Assembly (NCBI GenBank): GCA_030272585.1 | Contig: BSYQ01000002.1 | Coordinates: forward strand, 3,782,001-3,846,000 | From: Bryopsis sp. KO-2023 | Taxonomy: Eukaryota; Chlorophyta; Ulvophyceae; Bryopsidales; Bryopsidaceae | DNA: 64,000 bases | Direction of reading: 5' to 3' | Shown here: piece by piece, positions 50,901-64,000 of the stretch | Position numbering within the stretch: the stretch's first letter is position 1 | How the letters are laid out: every line of letters begins with the position of its first letter | Program-made: the position numbers and the translations under genes | The notes under the pieces: model-generated | Database searches by the model: none | The model's input: the letters and a program-made list of their open reading frames with translations, nothing else | What the model was told of the DNA's origin: nothing

Positions 50901-53900
50901 AGACCTCATGTAACCTCCTAATCTCTATATCCCTGATTAAAAGCGCAACACTGCATGGTACAAGCAGCTAAGGATGTCGCGCTCGTCCGACAGCTACCAC
51001 TAGTCTACCTGGGCGTCACTCTTATCCAAAACGCTCCAAACACTCACAATATACACGGCGAAAAAAAGTACGACAAAAAGGCCAAGATGTTGTGGCCGCC
51101 AGCCGCCGTGTAACATAAAAAGGATGGCGCCAACCTTGCCACGGTTATCAACGGACTACTCAAACAAGACGACCTACCGACACCGGCACCACTACAGCCA
51201 AGCAGGATAGAAAAGGGAGAGCGATTGACATCGGATAATGTCGATAGAACGGCAGGAAAAACTTCCTAAACCCCTTCTTGGTGAATCATCATCACTAATG
51301 GTGCCCTTAGCGTCAATTCTTTGGTGTGAAGGATTATATAACACCCGTCTCCAAACCAGCACATGAAAAATGCCACAGCTCCAAGCGTCGTCTTGGATAC
51401 GAGCTTCATCAAGTGACTTGAATACCTATTCTTTCTCCTTATTCAACAGAGAGCAAGAGTCCAACATCACGTTGATTTCGTTGTCCATGAACTCTCTGTC
51501 GGCTCATGTACCTAATTAGCAATTGACGCAATGATAAGGAAACTACGAAGCATCTTGTACTGTTGAGTGAATCTTTGAGAAGAAAATATGAGTTATTTTT
51601 TCCCTTATCATTCATTAATTGCGTTTGTTAATAGAAAAGTCGATGATAAGTCCCAATAATGAGGATTTGAACGAACTTATTGTGTTACTCTGGCTGCCGA
51701 CGACCGTAACACATTGCCGCCCTCACTGCGCCCTGAGATCGCTTTCACAAGCTCCTTGACAATATTATCGCCGCTTTCCGCACTCCGTCCCTCCCGCCGT
51801 CGAGGCTTGCTTTGCAAAAAGCTCGTGCGGAAATAAGAAGCTTAAGCTTGTCAGCCAACATTTGTTAAGAAGCACCAACCACACATATCGACGAGCAGAT
51901 AATGATTAGTGAAAAGGATTTCCCGCATTAAAGTCTTATCGGTAATGGATATTTCGCTACGAGAATTCATGTTTTTTTTGAAAAATCCGATTTCAAGGGG
52001 TAGATTAACCCCCCGTTGACAGGAAAGAGCCTTCTCGGAAAAAGCTAAAATAAAGGGGGTTGGACATTTTATTTGACGGCTGTAGTGGAGGAACGCTGAA
52101 GTTTCAGGCCGGGGCCGCATAGTTCACACAATACTTGACTTCATGGGTGGTTTTTTCCAAGTTCCGATCAAGGAGAGTGATCGTGCGGGGACAACATTCC
52201 ATACACTGTTTTAAACCACAGTGTTCCACCAAGGTTTCATCATGGCCAACCCCCCCCCCCCCCCCCCAAAAAAAAACTCAAGCAAACTTACTTCCATATC
52301 AACTGCTCTTCATACACTAATAAGTCCGCGTCAGTTCCGAGGAATGTGCATGGGGTTACCCAACGCCCAAACGGAAAGATGAAAAGAAGGGAAATAATTT
52401 CTAAAAGCTAGAAAAAAGAAGGTAATAATTGTTACAATAATGTAGTTTCAGTTTTTTTTTATCTCCTCGCCGTGGCGATTCCCTCCAGCATGTTCATTTC
52501 CTTCATCTCGATCTCCTAGTGACGTTTCAACGCTCAACCAATAAAGTTCTATGCGCGCAATGATGCAAAATGGCATTTGCATCGTTAAAGAAGGGCGACA
52601 TACCAAATATAATGCGAAAAAGTCCACAGAGCAACCAACAAAGGCAAGGAAGCCGGAGTAGCCTTGGGGGCATGGGGGGCTTGGGGGATCTAGGGGACCT
52701 TGGAGAGGGTGTTGTGCTGCAACTTTCACAAGGCCTTCAAGCAAGGGTAAGGGGAGGATGTGATCGAGGTCAATGGAGTGCCCGCTGGCAAGGTGAGAAT
52801 GTTATTGCCATTGATGTGGATGAAAATAATCATGATGCAGTTGAATTTTCTGTAAGAAATTTGTTCCGTAATGTTATGTTGGGGAAAATCACTTTTGCAA
52901 TGGGTGAGACCCATATATATGATCGATGGGGAATGAACAAGGAAGTCACGGAGCAGGGTGGGCGAGCAGGGTTAAGGTGAGTCAACATGTGTCTCGAAAC
53001 TCATATTTTAGGACTGTTCACTTGTTTTAGATACCTGTTATATAATATGTTAGGTTTACCTTTTTCATGGTGATGAAGCTGGATGTATAATGTCCTTGTT
53101 GCTTTTCCTAGGTGATTTGCAACATGTATGGTGATAAGGTGTCATTCCACAGCAGAAGCCTGACCACACCAGTCGCATGCGAAGACACATCGAATCTTAA
53201 ATGCACATGACCTACGCACCTGGCTGATTGACTCGCAGTAAGTCCCCGCAATCTTGTTTGTTATCCTGATTTTTTTCCCTATTCCTCAAAACAAAAGTAA
53301 GATTACAGTAATGTGCAATTTGATTTGCCTTTCGTTTTTGAAACATCACCTGCAGGGTGTTGGGTGATGTTGATGTTAACGTTAATGCATACGATGATAT
53401 TGTTGCTGATGATGTGCGGGATGTTGACACATCAATGGTGTGTTGTGTTGCAGACCCGATGGCGAGGTCGATACCACCAGGCCTAATGTCATGGAACGCT
53501 TTGTGACGGCAAAACCTTGCCGTCACCTTCCTGTTTCGGAAGCAAGTCGACCCCTATAATGCCAGAAACCCACCATCCAAGAAGCGTAGCATGGAGTACA
53601 ATCGAAAGGGCAGCACTACCTTGCGCTCGATAAGTTAGGCTCTTTAGAAGGAATAAACGAAGTAGATTTTTAAGTTATGATTCAAACACATTCGTTGAAT
53701 GTGACCATGTAGGTATATTCCAAGATGTTTGATTTTCTTTCGAAGATATTTTTTAGTTTTTACTTTTTTCGGATTCCGACTCGGTCGCGAGTCCGCACTG
53801 ATAGTGGCCGGCCAGTTTTCGTTTTCGATTCACGGCGAAGTCGGTCTACGGACCTCTTTGATTATGTGGATTTGCATTCTTATATTTTTATTAGTCATAT

Positions 53901-56900
53901 GGTTGGTCTAGTGAAAATGTTGCATAGAATACAGTTGAGGAAGCCGATGTTGGCGCACCGCATGCATGTCGCGCTGTCGCTGGAGTCGGGAGTCCACTCG
54001 CACAGGGCGCGCACGATATGGGCGCCGGTCCTTCCGTGGGCGAAGTTCGTTTACAGAACTGACACCCATCAATGCTCAGTGATCCTGTAAGGATTCTACA
54101 GTTCAGGGGAACTGTCAGATCCTCAGTTCAGAGAACTGGCAGACCTGCAGTTCAGGGGAACTGACAGGCCTGCAGTTCTAGGGAACCAGCAATGCTGCAG
54201 CCGGTTTGCTGCAGCAGGGCGGAACCCTTAGATCTGTGAATGGGGGCTGACAGCTCAGCAGACGCTTTTCTGCAGGGCTGGCAGCTCAGAAGGTTTCAGA
54301 CAGGGGACCTGACACTGAGGCAGACTGTCAGGTCATGTTGATGGATAGGACCTTGAACGATCAGTTTGGATCAGAGGTGCAGCCTAGGGTATTTGGGCAG
54401 CACCTCAGGGTATTCTTGTAACTCGATTTTGGGGTTGAACACTCTCTCTCTCCCGCTCTCTCGTGTCAGAACTTGTTGCAGCCTTCTAGGCTGTTGTTTC
54501 AGGCTGGCAGACTGCTTCAGAGTCGCAGTCTACAGTGCAGTCCTTACAGATCCTTGGGACGACTTATGGGTAAAAGATTATTTACGGGGGGTAAAGTCAC
54601 CTGAAGTCGTGGCTATAGATTCCATCCAACACCATCTCATCGAGGAAGAGGTATGGGTTAGAATGCATGGTTAGCTTCTATGAAGACGAATTGGGGGCTT
54701 AGGAATAAGTCGGGCAGTTTAGAAGAAAGTTACGGTTCGCGTGTGGAAGTGGAGCGTCTCAAGCATGCACTCATAGATTTTTCCACCTCAATGGCCAGCT
54801 TTGGCAGGAACAGGTTATGATTCCACAACTAGCATTTTAAGATATTCTCAAGTCAAACAACTTTCGTTGAAGAGGCAGAGAAGACTTCCCCAAAATCAAG
54901 TGTTCGGTAATAGATAGAGTAAAGAAAGAGATGGACCTCTAAACTTCAAAGGTTAGATTTACTCTTTCATGCAATAACTTCTAACGATTCCCTTCTTCGT
55001 GCAAAAACGTTTCAAGAAGTGAAGCATGAATAACAATATTTTAGAAAATCGAAGCAACCCCAAGCGTTACCGTGGAGGTTTGGGGTGAAATCTCTTGAAA
55101 CTTACCAAAGCCGTCGGCGAAAATAGAGATACGAATAAAGAGAACACCCTAGAATACATCAGACATATTTAATAATAATACCTGAAGGGAACCAAAAGGG
55201 AGCTTGCCCGCGTTGCAGCTGAATTACAGACCGCTCGAAAAACAGTGAGTAAGCCAAGCAAAATCTGAAGACGGTCGAGGCCTACAATCCTTGTTGTTTT
55301 CTGAGGCTGGCCCCACCGTTGGCCCCCCAACCCCTTTCACTACCCCTCCCGCCGCCGGACCCCATTGTTACAGCCGGCTAGTCGTGACACCCCTCCTTCG
55401 TCGTCCAAGAGGGTAACTTCCCTCCATAGAGATACATATGATTCATTAATGAAAAAATATACCGCCCCGATATCAAACGTGTAAGTCATGAGTAAAACAA
55501 TATAACGGTGGGAGCGGATGTTAACCTACTCCTCCTCCCTTTTGGAGTAGGTTTCTTTCGTTTTTCCGCTTTGCTCGCGAGTCGTTCCGACGCAACGGAC
55601 CCAATACATTCTCTTTGGTGCCTTTACTGATGGGCTTTCTGGTTGGTTCCGTGTTGGTGCGTATACCTTTGGACTCGTCGGGAGTTGGTTGTAGGATTGC
55701 CTTCATCTACTCTTGCTTGTCTCACGTCGTGAAAGGTGGGGTGGACTTAGCAGACTAGACCCATTACCATTAATAAAATCTATAGATGCTTCCGCGATGC
55801 ATTTCACTTTGGTCGTTTCTTTACGAATCATGGGTTGTCTCCGGCCGTCTTGGAGCATGCATGCAGCATCCGGAGACAGTTTACATCGGATGAACATTGA
55901 TTACACGTACACGGTCCTATTATATGGAATGGATTGTTGAATAATACAGGTTAGCAAGTTCTTCATGGTCTAGCATTGAAAAAAAAATTAGACGAGTGTA
56001 AAATCCTCCGGATTGGTGAAGTTGTAAAGGAGAATATTTGTACGCGTGTTGAAGAAAAGGCGATAGACCTTCCACCGGTTATAACCTCCACTTTCGGGAA
56101 AAACCGATTTTATATTAATGAGTTATCCATATCTAAACATTACAAAAGCACCTAACTAAGATGGAGTTAGTCTTGTTTTTGTGGCTAACCAGGGGGGCAT
56201 TGTATGTTCGTAGCTTCTTCATAGGCGTTTGCCAGTCGGTTCTCAACTTTTATATATATATCGATCGTCAGTAAACAAATGTGCAGAAGCGCTTCCAACG
56301 TCTAAACACAAAGAAAAAACACGGTGGAGGCAATCGGACAACTATAAAATTTTCGATTTGTTCCGAGTGCGAGTGGATGCTCGTTATAGTATGACAAAGC
56401 TGCTACAATGGGTATGAACAACCTTTCCTCTAGGAGAGAGGACCTCGCAGGAATATTGCATACGCCCTGTAGTGAAATCTTGATAAAGTTGCACCTCCGG
56501 ATACTCGGGGATTCAAGCTTTTGGGAGGGGGATGGCACTTTTAAAAGTGCCCCGATGATTCTCACGGATCTACTCAATTCATACGCCTTACCATGGTCAT
56601 CACTTGCCGATGGTTTATGCCGTCATGACTTCCAAGTTAGAAGCTTGCTACCGTGAACTTTTCCGGGTTCTAATATCGTATGCCGGCCCCATGGGAATTG
56701 TACTCAATCCAGCCAAATTTGTGATGGATTTTGAGACCGCCATGATAGATGCTGTAACCGAGTTTCTTTAAGGATACATTAAAAAAAAAAGAAAGAAGCA
56801 ATACGATACATATTTTCAGATATGGAGTTGATGCATCATAATTGGAAGCCATACATACAACATGAAAATTAAGTTGAAGGTGTCTCATAGTTATGCATCA

Positions 56901-59900
56901 CGAAAGGGGAAAGGTACAATACGTGTCGTCAACCGACACACAAATAATTCGATTAGTTGATACAGAAATTTCTCGTTCACTACGGATATGTATAAATTGG
57001 ATGCTCTCCAACAATGACAGCTGTAGCGGCAGGTGGAGGACATTAATACAAACATAGAGATGGTGGAGGGAAACACATAGCCCCCCTCCTTCATTGAAAC
57101 AATGAAACTAGACCAAGCCTACACTCTTGAACTTTTGACATTGTCATGTTAAATACTGCTATGCTTGATGTAGGTTGCACCATCGAACGCTCCTTCACAA
57201 GACGATCAAAGGTTTATGATGGGTCCGTTCAGATTTGCTAGAAAACATAAGACGGAGCAAGACGAACAAGAACTACGTTCGACCATTGAAAATGAATAGA
57301 GAAAAATTACTTTGTACAAAAAAAATCCGGGAAAAATTAAGATACCTACAAATCTTGCTAAGCAAATGAATCATAAAACTAAAGGTCCCATGATCACTCG
57401 GGTGGAACTCGACATATCTGATGGTTGATAGATATATGGTGTTTCCCCGTTTGATGTTTTCGCTATTTTTTATTCGTGTTTTTAACATTGTTGCGGCGTT
57501 GTGTTAAGACTGCTTAGACTCGAGAAGGTCCATTAAAGATGGGAAAAACGTCTATTGAAAACGAGGAGAATCAAGTTTTTCGGACGATACAAGAAAGATT
57601 ACGCAGAACGGATACTCTCCAAATCAACTTACGTTTATCAATTTATTGGCATCAGATTTTTATTGGACCCTAGTGGTGGAGGAAGGCATCGATAAATTGG
57701 AAGTATATGCAGAAGAATCAACGACAGGATATATATATTTCTTCAGTATGAGTGCGACGAGGCAGAGGGTGTATGCTTTGGGGATAGGGACCGAACTCCG
57801 TCGCGACGATCGTCCTCCAACGAAGCCGAAACGTCCTCGGCCAGCTTTCATGTTCTTTCTTTCCACGGTACACGACATGTCAAATAAAACCTCGGAGCCC
57901 ACCGAATGCGCAGAATGTTCGATATCGTCGTCCTTGCGTTGTTGTTCCTTCTCCAAGGTTAATTATTGTGGATTGTTTGATAGGATCGTGTCCAACCGTC
58001 TAGACATCTTCGAGTGCGACGATTTTAGCCTCTTTTAAGCCAGTTTAGGTGGGATGAAATTGGGCAAACTTTTGAAAACGTCCTAAGAACTCTTGACAAA
58101 TAATATGTGAGCTCAAACATTAATTTCCCTCACGTTTGATAGCTTTCGGGTTGGAAATACTGACACACGATTCCGGCGAGTTGTCCCCTCGAGACCATGA
58201 AACCTAAGGTCGGGCAAGTTAAGCAAGGTAACGGTTGGTGAGAGACTAGTGTGTAAGGCTGTTTTTCTGCATTTGTTTAAGAAGGGATATTTGTTCTCGA
58301 AGAATTACGTGATAGCAAGGTCGATTGTTGGAAAGATAATCCTGGGTTACTATACCTGAAAGTGCATTATCCACCGTTGTCTCTTGTCAACAAGAAACAT
58401 TATCCTCTCAGGAGGAGATAAGTGTAGAGCGGTGGCTACAAAATGCAGATATGATCTTACTCCCGGGCTGGTACTGGGTGTTAGGCTGACAGTGTTAGCC
58501 CAAGAAGCACGAGAGTTTGGACCAAGGCCTAAAGACTCATGTTGTTAGTGATCTTGGATGTGAGAAGAAAATCAAATATTGGAAGTGCAAGTAGGAGATT
58601 ATCCATCTCCATGGACAAACGTTCAAGACGGGAGTGCACATGAGGTGAGCATCTCGGAGATGATAGGTAGTAGATTTCCAAGCTCGCAGCAAGACCAAGA
58701 CGATGTATGTTTTAATATCATGCTTATGAAAGAAGATCAAACGAAGGGAGCTTACCAAATCAAAAGAGTTATTGTGAGACAAAGGAGGATGAAAAGGAGA
58801 GCTTGTTACGTTATGTTCATTCCTTCATTCCATTTTGAACACCATAACATCTCACTCATGGTTCGATTCCTACAGGTGTAGGTTCGAACCGATAAACTCT
58901 CTTTAATTAGCTATCAATTAACACTTGAGTTGCCGATAATACGTGTTGCCATCTATGCAAAGAGCAACAAATTAATGATGAAGACGGAGGGAAGCGATGC
59001 ATCATGTCATTCTGCTCCAGGTGTATGCAACACTAGGATAATTAAATCAATCAAGTTGACTTTTATACCACTATATAACTCTAAAAACACCACAACCATA
59101 TACCCATACGTTGTCAACTATCTTTTTACTATGGTGTTCAATGGCATTGTTTTAGTAGCCCAACTCACATTCACCACGAATAATCCTTCTTATATCACAA
59201 CTTCATTATGTGATATCATTAACCTCGTTGTCTAATCTAATGAACCTCATTATGACCTCATTAACCTTATAACATTTCTGAATTTACCTTATCAACCTCA
59301 TTATATAGCATAATAGCCTCGTTAACCACCTCTTATCAATCGTGTTGGGCAAAGACAAGAACATCATCGACTCGAGCTCGACACCAAAGGAAAGGGTAAG
59401 ATATGTCTTTCAACCTCAATTACCTCCTTATATAATATCCTAGCCCCATTAATAACCTCTCCTCAATTGTGTTCAGGTCAAGAGAAAAGCTTCATTGAAT
59501 CGAGGTCGGCATCAAAGCAGGAGGCAAGATTTGTACATCAACCTCATTATGTAACCTTATTATAAACCATAATAATGTGACAATGACCCGACGGTCGTAA
59601 CAAATAACCTCATTCATAACCTTTTATTAATCGTGTTGGGGCGACGGCGGTAACAAATAACCTCATCCATAATCTCTTATTAATCGTGTCGGGGCGAAGC
59701 AGGTAACAACACCGAATCGAGGCCAGCACTAAAGCAAGAAGCAAGATATGTCTTGGGTTCTTTTTCATACGCTTTCCCGAAAGATTTTTTTTTGCACAAC
59801 AAGTGATAGGTGGACTCCACCTGGTGGAGGAGAGTAGGGGTGGTGTCGATAGTATTTAAAAGTCTCAAGGATTTTGTAGAGGAGTAACCAAATTTGGCAT

Positions 59901-62900
59901 TAGTAATGTCAAACTAAATCGAGGACTTGTGATCGAGGTACTTTTTTTATATTCTGTTTTAGGGCATAACCCTAGATAACCCTAGTCTTGCTAGAAAAAG
60001 TATGATAACAATTCAAAAAAAAAGAGAAAAAAAAAATATACTATTCTTTTTTTCCTTTTTTTTTATGTGTTGATATAAAATGCAATGGTTGGTGCAAAAA
60101 ATTAAAATTCAAATCATTTGAGAAGAAAAACAAATCACCTTTGTTTCGGGCTCCTGTTATAACCCCTAGGAAAAAACAAAAAGGGAAGAAAATAAATAAG
60201 TAAACCCAACAGAAATTCACACTTGAAAAGAAATGAAAATCTACGAGAGGGGGGGAAGAACAGGGTTAAAAAAATTACAAACGGGAACATCCAGAAAAAA
60301 TTTACATCTAAAAAAATCAAGAGGGAGGAAATAAAACTTTGTTCAATTTATTGTGGAGAAATATGATACATTTTTCAAAAAAGAAAATGTATAAACACTG
60401 ATCAAATTTAAAATGGGAAAAAAAAAATCCACCAAAAATTTTGGGGGTTACAAATGTGCAGGACCTCAAAAGGAAGAAAACATATATTGTACTACAAAGT
60501 TAAAATAGTAAAATAAAACAAGTTTGAAGGGGGAAAAAAATACAGGTAATTCAATATTTAAAAAGATTTACCCACAGAAAATGTAATAAAGAACCTGCTG
60601 GAAATTGAAAAAGAGAAGAGAAAAAAAAAAATGAAGTCTATCTAAAGGGGGAAAAATATTGCTTATACTCTTAGATATAAATTTAAAAAATAACCTACAG
60701 AAAATTGAAAAAACTTGCTTCTCCTGTTTTTGTTTTTTTTTTAAGGAGGAAGGGAGGGTATTTTTTTTTCACCAGTTTGTGAAAATAAGGTTTATATTTA
60801 CACATATTCTTCTTATTCACTTGAAGTTTGGTGATTGGTTCTTCACTGGCCAGCCCCAAAAAATCTAGAAAAAGAAAAAAAAAGTCGCCCTAAATATATG
60901 CAGAAAAGAAAAGAACTGTTCCCTGTCGCATTTTTCTTTTCTTTTTTCCAAATATAACCTGTTTTTTTTTCCCTTTTCTTTTCCCCCAATATTGCCCAAA
61001 AAAAATTCGAGAACGTTGTTGCAGAATTTCAAAAAATTTTCAAAATTTTTTTTTTTCTGAAAAGAAAGAAACCCTGCAAAATTGAGCACCTGTTTTTTTT
61101 TCAATTATTCTGAGAATGAATTACTGAGTTTTCAAACGGGGGGGGAAGTAGGGAAAAACTTCTTTTTTTTGTAACTTCTTTTCTTCTTTTGGGGAGTTGC
61201 TGTCGATGCAGGGAAAAAATACAACGGTTTATAATATTTTTTTTTTCGCCGAGATCTCGACGGCCCCTCGTTTTCCACGGAATCATCTCTTTTCCCGACC
61301 TGGGCAGCGAAACCCTGAACAAAAAACCAGAAAGTTAAAAAAAAACAAAAGCGAAAGAAAAAAAAACGCGCACAGAGGATCTCTTCGGAGGGTTGGTATC
61401 CCTTTTTCCAAAACCGTCGGTCGTTTTCCAGAGCGCGCATGCCGTACCCCTCTCTCTTCCCCCCATCATTTTTCGCCTGTTTTTTTTTCCCCAAGTCGAG
61501 CTCCCTTTCAACTCGCGCGCGCACGCTGTAACTCCTGAAAGAAACTCGAGGAGTTTTTTTTTTCCCTCGTTTTCCCCTGCGCATTTTTTGGGAAAAAAAA
61601 TAACGAAAATGAGGGAAATTCAAAAAAGGGAGCTGGTTTCGACGTTTCGACGTTCCGACCAGCCCCAGATGCGGTTACGTAATGAGAGGTCTTCCAGCAT
61701 TCGTTGTCGATTTGATAATCATTGTTCGTTTATCGATTTAGATTCACTCGTTCCACTCACCCAACCCCACCCCCTCCACCAGCCAGCCATGCGATTTCCC
61801 ACACCGCACTCCATTCGACGAAACGATCGTACAACCCACCCATGGCCGCAACCTCACCAAACCCCTTTTCTTGAGCAAACCCCAGCAAGCGCTGGCATGG
61901 CGGCTGTGGATATGTGCGCAAAAAAAAACAACCTGGAACTCGACCAAAACCGAGTACAACCTCTCTTTTTCTCCCTCCCTCCCTCTCTACAGAAAAAATC
62001 TCAAAAGAGAAGCAAAGCAAACTGATTTACAGAAGGTCGCTTTGACTCGAGAACGACCGTACCTGTACGCCAAACATCTCTAAACCTCCTATTGTATATG
62101 GCTTGTTCGAACTCTGTCGAAAGAAGAATTTACGATCCACTAAGGGACAAAATCAACTCGGCCTCCTTTCTTTTCATCATGCTCCCATGTTCTACTGCAA
62201 ACCCGAAACACAAAACAACTAAATCTGATTGCAACTGACAACGTCGTAGCTTCAAGAGGACCTTCAGGGTTTCGTCCAAGTCGCGCCGTGTTGTGTTCGT
62301 GGCGTAAACACAAACAAACAAAAAAACCCTCTAATTCAAACACAACGCCCGCCATCTTTCCACAGGGACACCTGTTTATGAAAATCAGTGAAAGGAGCTT
62401 ATTGGTGGTGACTTTTTCGGGAGGAAAAGCCACCACCGAAACGTATTTGGCTCACCGTCGCCTGGCGGCGCTCGCCCAAGGAGATCTCAGAGAAAGAGAA
62501 GCAGGGAGTCCAAGGAGGGAAGCTTTGAGCATTACAGAGGTTTGAGAAGGAAAAGAAAGGGGCGGGTGAGAGGTGTTAAGCCAAAAGGGTCAGGTGAAAA
62601 ATGGAAGAGTTACCAGTAATATTTTGGAAAAGTCATCGCCGCCAGGAATCAAACCGCGTACTCCCACCCAAGAGTGACCTGGGCCCCAGAAAAACCGAGA
62701 AGGTCGAGGCGTTGCCCTTGCCCTTAGCATTGGGGTGAGAGTTTTGCTCGCTGGTGAGGTGCCCTAATCTCTGAAAAATGGGATAAAGGTGTTTTTTCCC
62801 CTTTTTCCTCCGAAAAATAGGATAGGGCTTTCTTTTTCCTTTTTTATTGGAGTACACGAGATGGTCACTAGGATTGTCTTGGGGAGAGGGTCGATATGCT

Positions 62901-64000
62901 CGAGCTAGGAGAATGTTTAGGCTTTTTTTGGTTTCCGGGGGGTGTTTGAAGGAATGGCTAATAAAATGCAATTGAAAAGGTTCGAGCATGAATCTTTGCC
63001 TCTATCAAGATAAATCAAGTGTAGCGGGCGTTGTTTAAATGCAACGCCCGCTACAGATAAATAGTGTCCCTTGTGAGTTTTCTATAAGTCATTTCATGAT
63101 CATTGAAAGAGACAAAGACACAACAATGTAAGATCATGTTTGTCCACAATGGCTCCCATCCACAAAAACTCTCATCCATCGTCTCGACTTGAGTTTGCAA
63201 AATGCAGCCCGCGACTACATTTTTTAGTCCTTTGTGCAATATCTGCCTATTGGCATCTTCACGTGTAATTGGGTTTGTTTGTCCTGATCGTGAGGTGAAT
63301 GGATTGAATCTTCACTATCATCCACAATTAATATGAATCAAGGCAATACACAGCTGAATTGAGAAAACGGGGGCCCTCCAAATGAGTGAAAGAGAACTAG
63401 TTGTCAACAAAGCAAACGAGAGTTACTTTTTCACAAGAATAATATCAATTCCTTTTCCACCAAAGAAAAAACCAAAAGAATATCAACTCCTTTTCCACCC
63501 AACAATTCAACAACTGAGAGGAAGAATAAACATAAAAAATGACCGAAATCGATCAACGTTAGAAATGACATGTGCCGAAACACATCAACGCATGTAATAT
63601 TGATCGATTAAAAAAACAAAGAATTGGTGAGAAAAATAACGGCCCTGAATGATACTCAACGAGACTCAATTTGAACTTCGGGATCCTTGTGACTAACATC
63701 AGTGTGAGGTGGAGTGGTTTCCTCGGCCTCATATCTTGCACTCCATATCCCCACGATGTAAGAATCGATAAACAACTCCGAGATATGTGCCAACACGCAA
63801 GGAATCGTGATCAACCCCAAGTCCCCCACTTCGCTTGCTTGCAAGAACGAAATAACGCCCACGGTAATCGCCATCGACTTTTGACTCGCCATGATAAGCA
63901 CCGCTTTCCGTTCCCTCTTGTTTAGCCGCAAAATTCCAACCCCCGTGAAGTTAAACGCCAAAAACACCAAATGCATGGTGATCGCAGCCGCCAACGCTTC

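Overview
The window is eukaryotic nuclear DNA. Genes are split by GT-AG introns, some only 38-39 nt long, coding is sparse, and most of the sequence is transposable elements (TEs) and their remains. The exact host cannot be named from the sequence. The mix of a chromodomain Ty3/gypsy element, hAT-type miniature elements, an algal/fungal-type tyrosine-recombinase gene, a dysferlin-domain gene and an SLC10A7-like transporter fits a unicellular alga, another protist or a fungus-like organism.

Layout. 1-3.2 kb: the 5' half of a minus-strand Ty3/gypsy element (LTR, primer-binding site, three overlapping ORFs ending in gag, start of pol with an 18-residue tandem repeat), cut by the window edge. 3.2-19.3 kb: old, decayed DNA with a palindromic hAT-like MITE (7.55-7.84 kb), a pair of nested hAT-like MITEs (9.31-10.14 kb), two copies of an ancient duplicated segment (8.35-11.47 and 17.74-18.92 kb), LINE and gypsy remnants and one small spliced gene piece. 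19.3-23.8 kb: a CpG-rich block, an acyl-CoA synthetase-like exon and a third hAT-like MITE carrying a tRNA-Cys-like sequence.

23.8-36.4 kb: an eight-exon minus-strand gene encoding a tyrosine recombinase of the Crypton/Ndc10/GCR1 type. All splice phases agree and the HxxR, H and Y residues are in place. Its 7.45-kb intron holds a complete, apparently very young chromovirus (24493-31579, identical 139-bp LTRs, CTCCC target duplication, one 2160-residue gag-pol ORF). Inside that ORF lies a sharply bounded 2.6-kb block almost without CpG. 39.7-43.1 kb: a second minus-strand multi-exon gene with a dysferlin domain, broken by an 18-base homopolymer.

43.4-64 kb: a CpG island, simple repeats, two diverged copies of a dispersed repeat (45.25-46.08 and 61.13-62.04 kb), a solo LTR with a perfect GATCC duplication related to the left-edge element, a decayed MULE transposase, several unrecognised ORFs, and at the right edge the 3' exon of an SLC10A7/RCH1-like (SBF-like) membrane transporter on the minus strand.

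The recombinase, dysferlin-domain and transporter genes share the minus strand. Nothing suggests an operon; the recurring theme is mobile DNA inserting into introns and into other mobile DNA.
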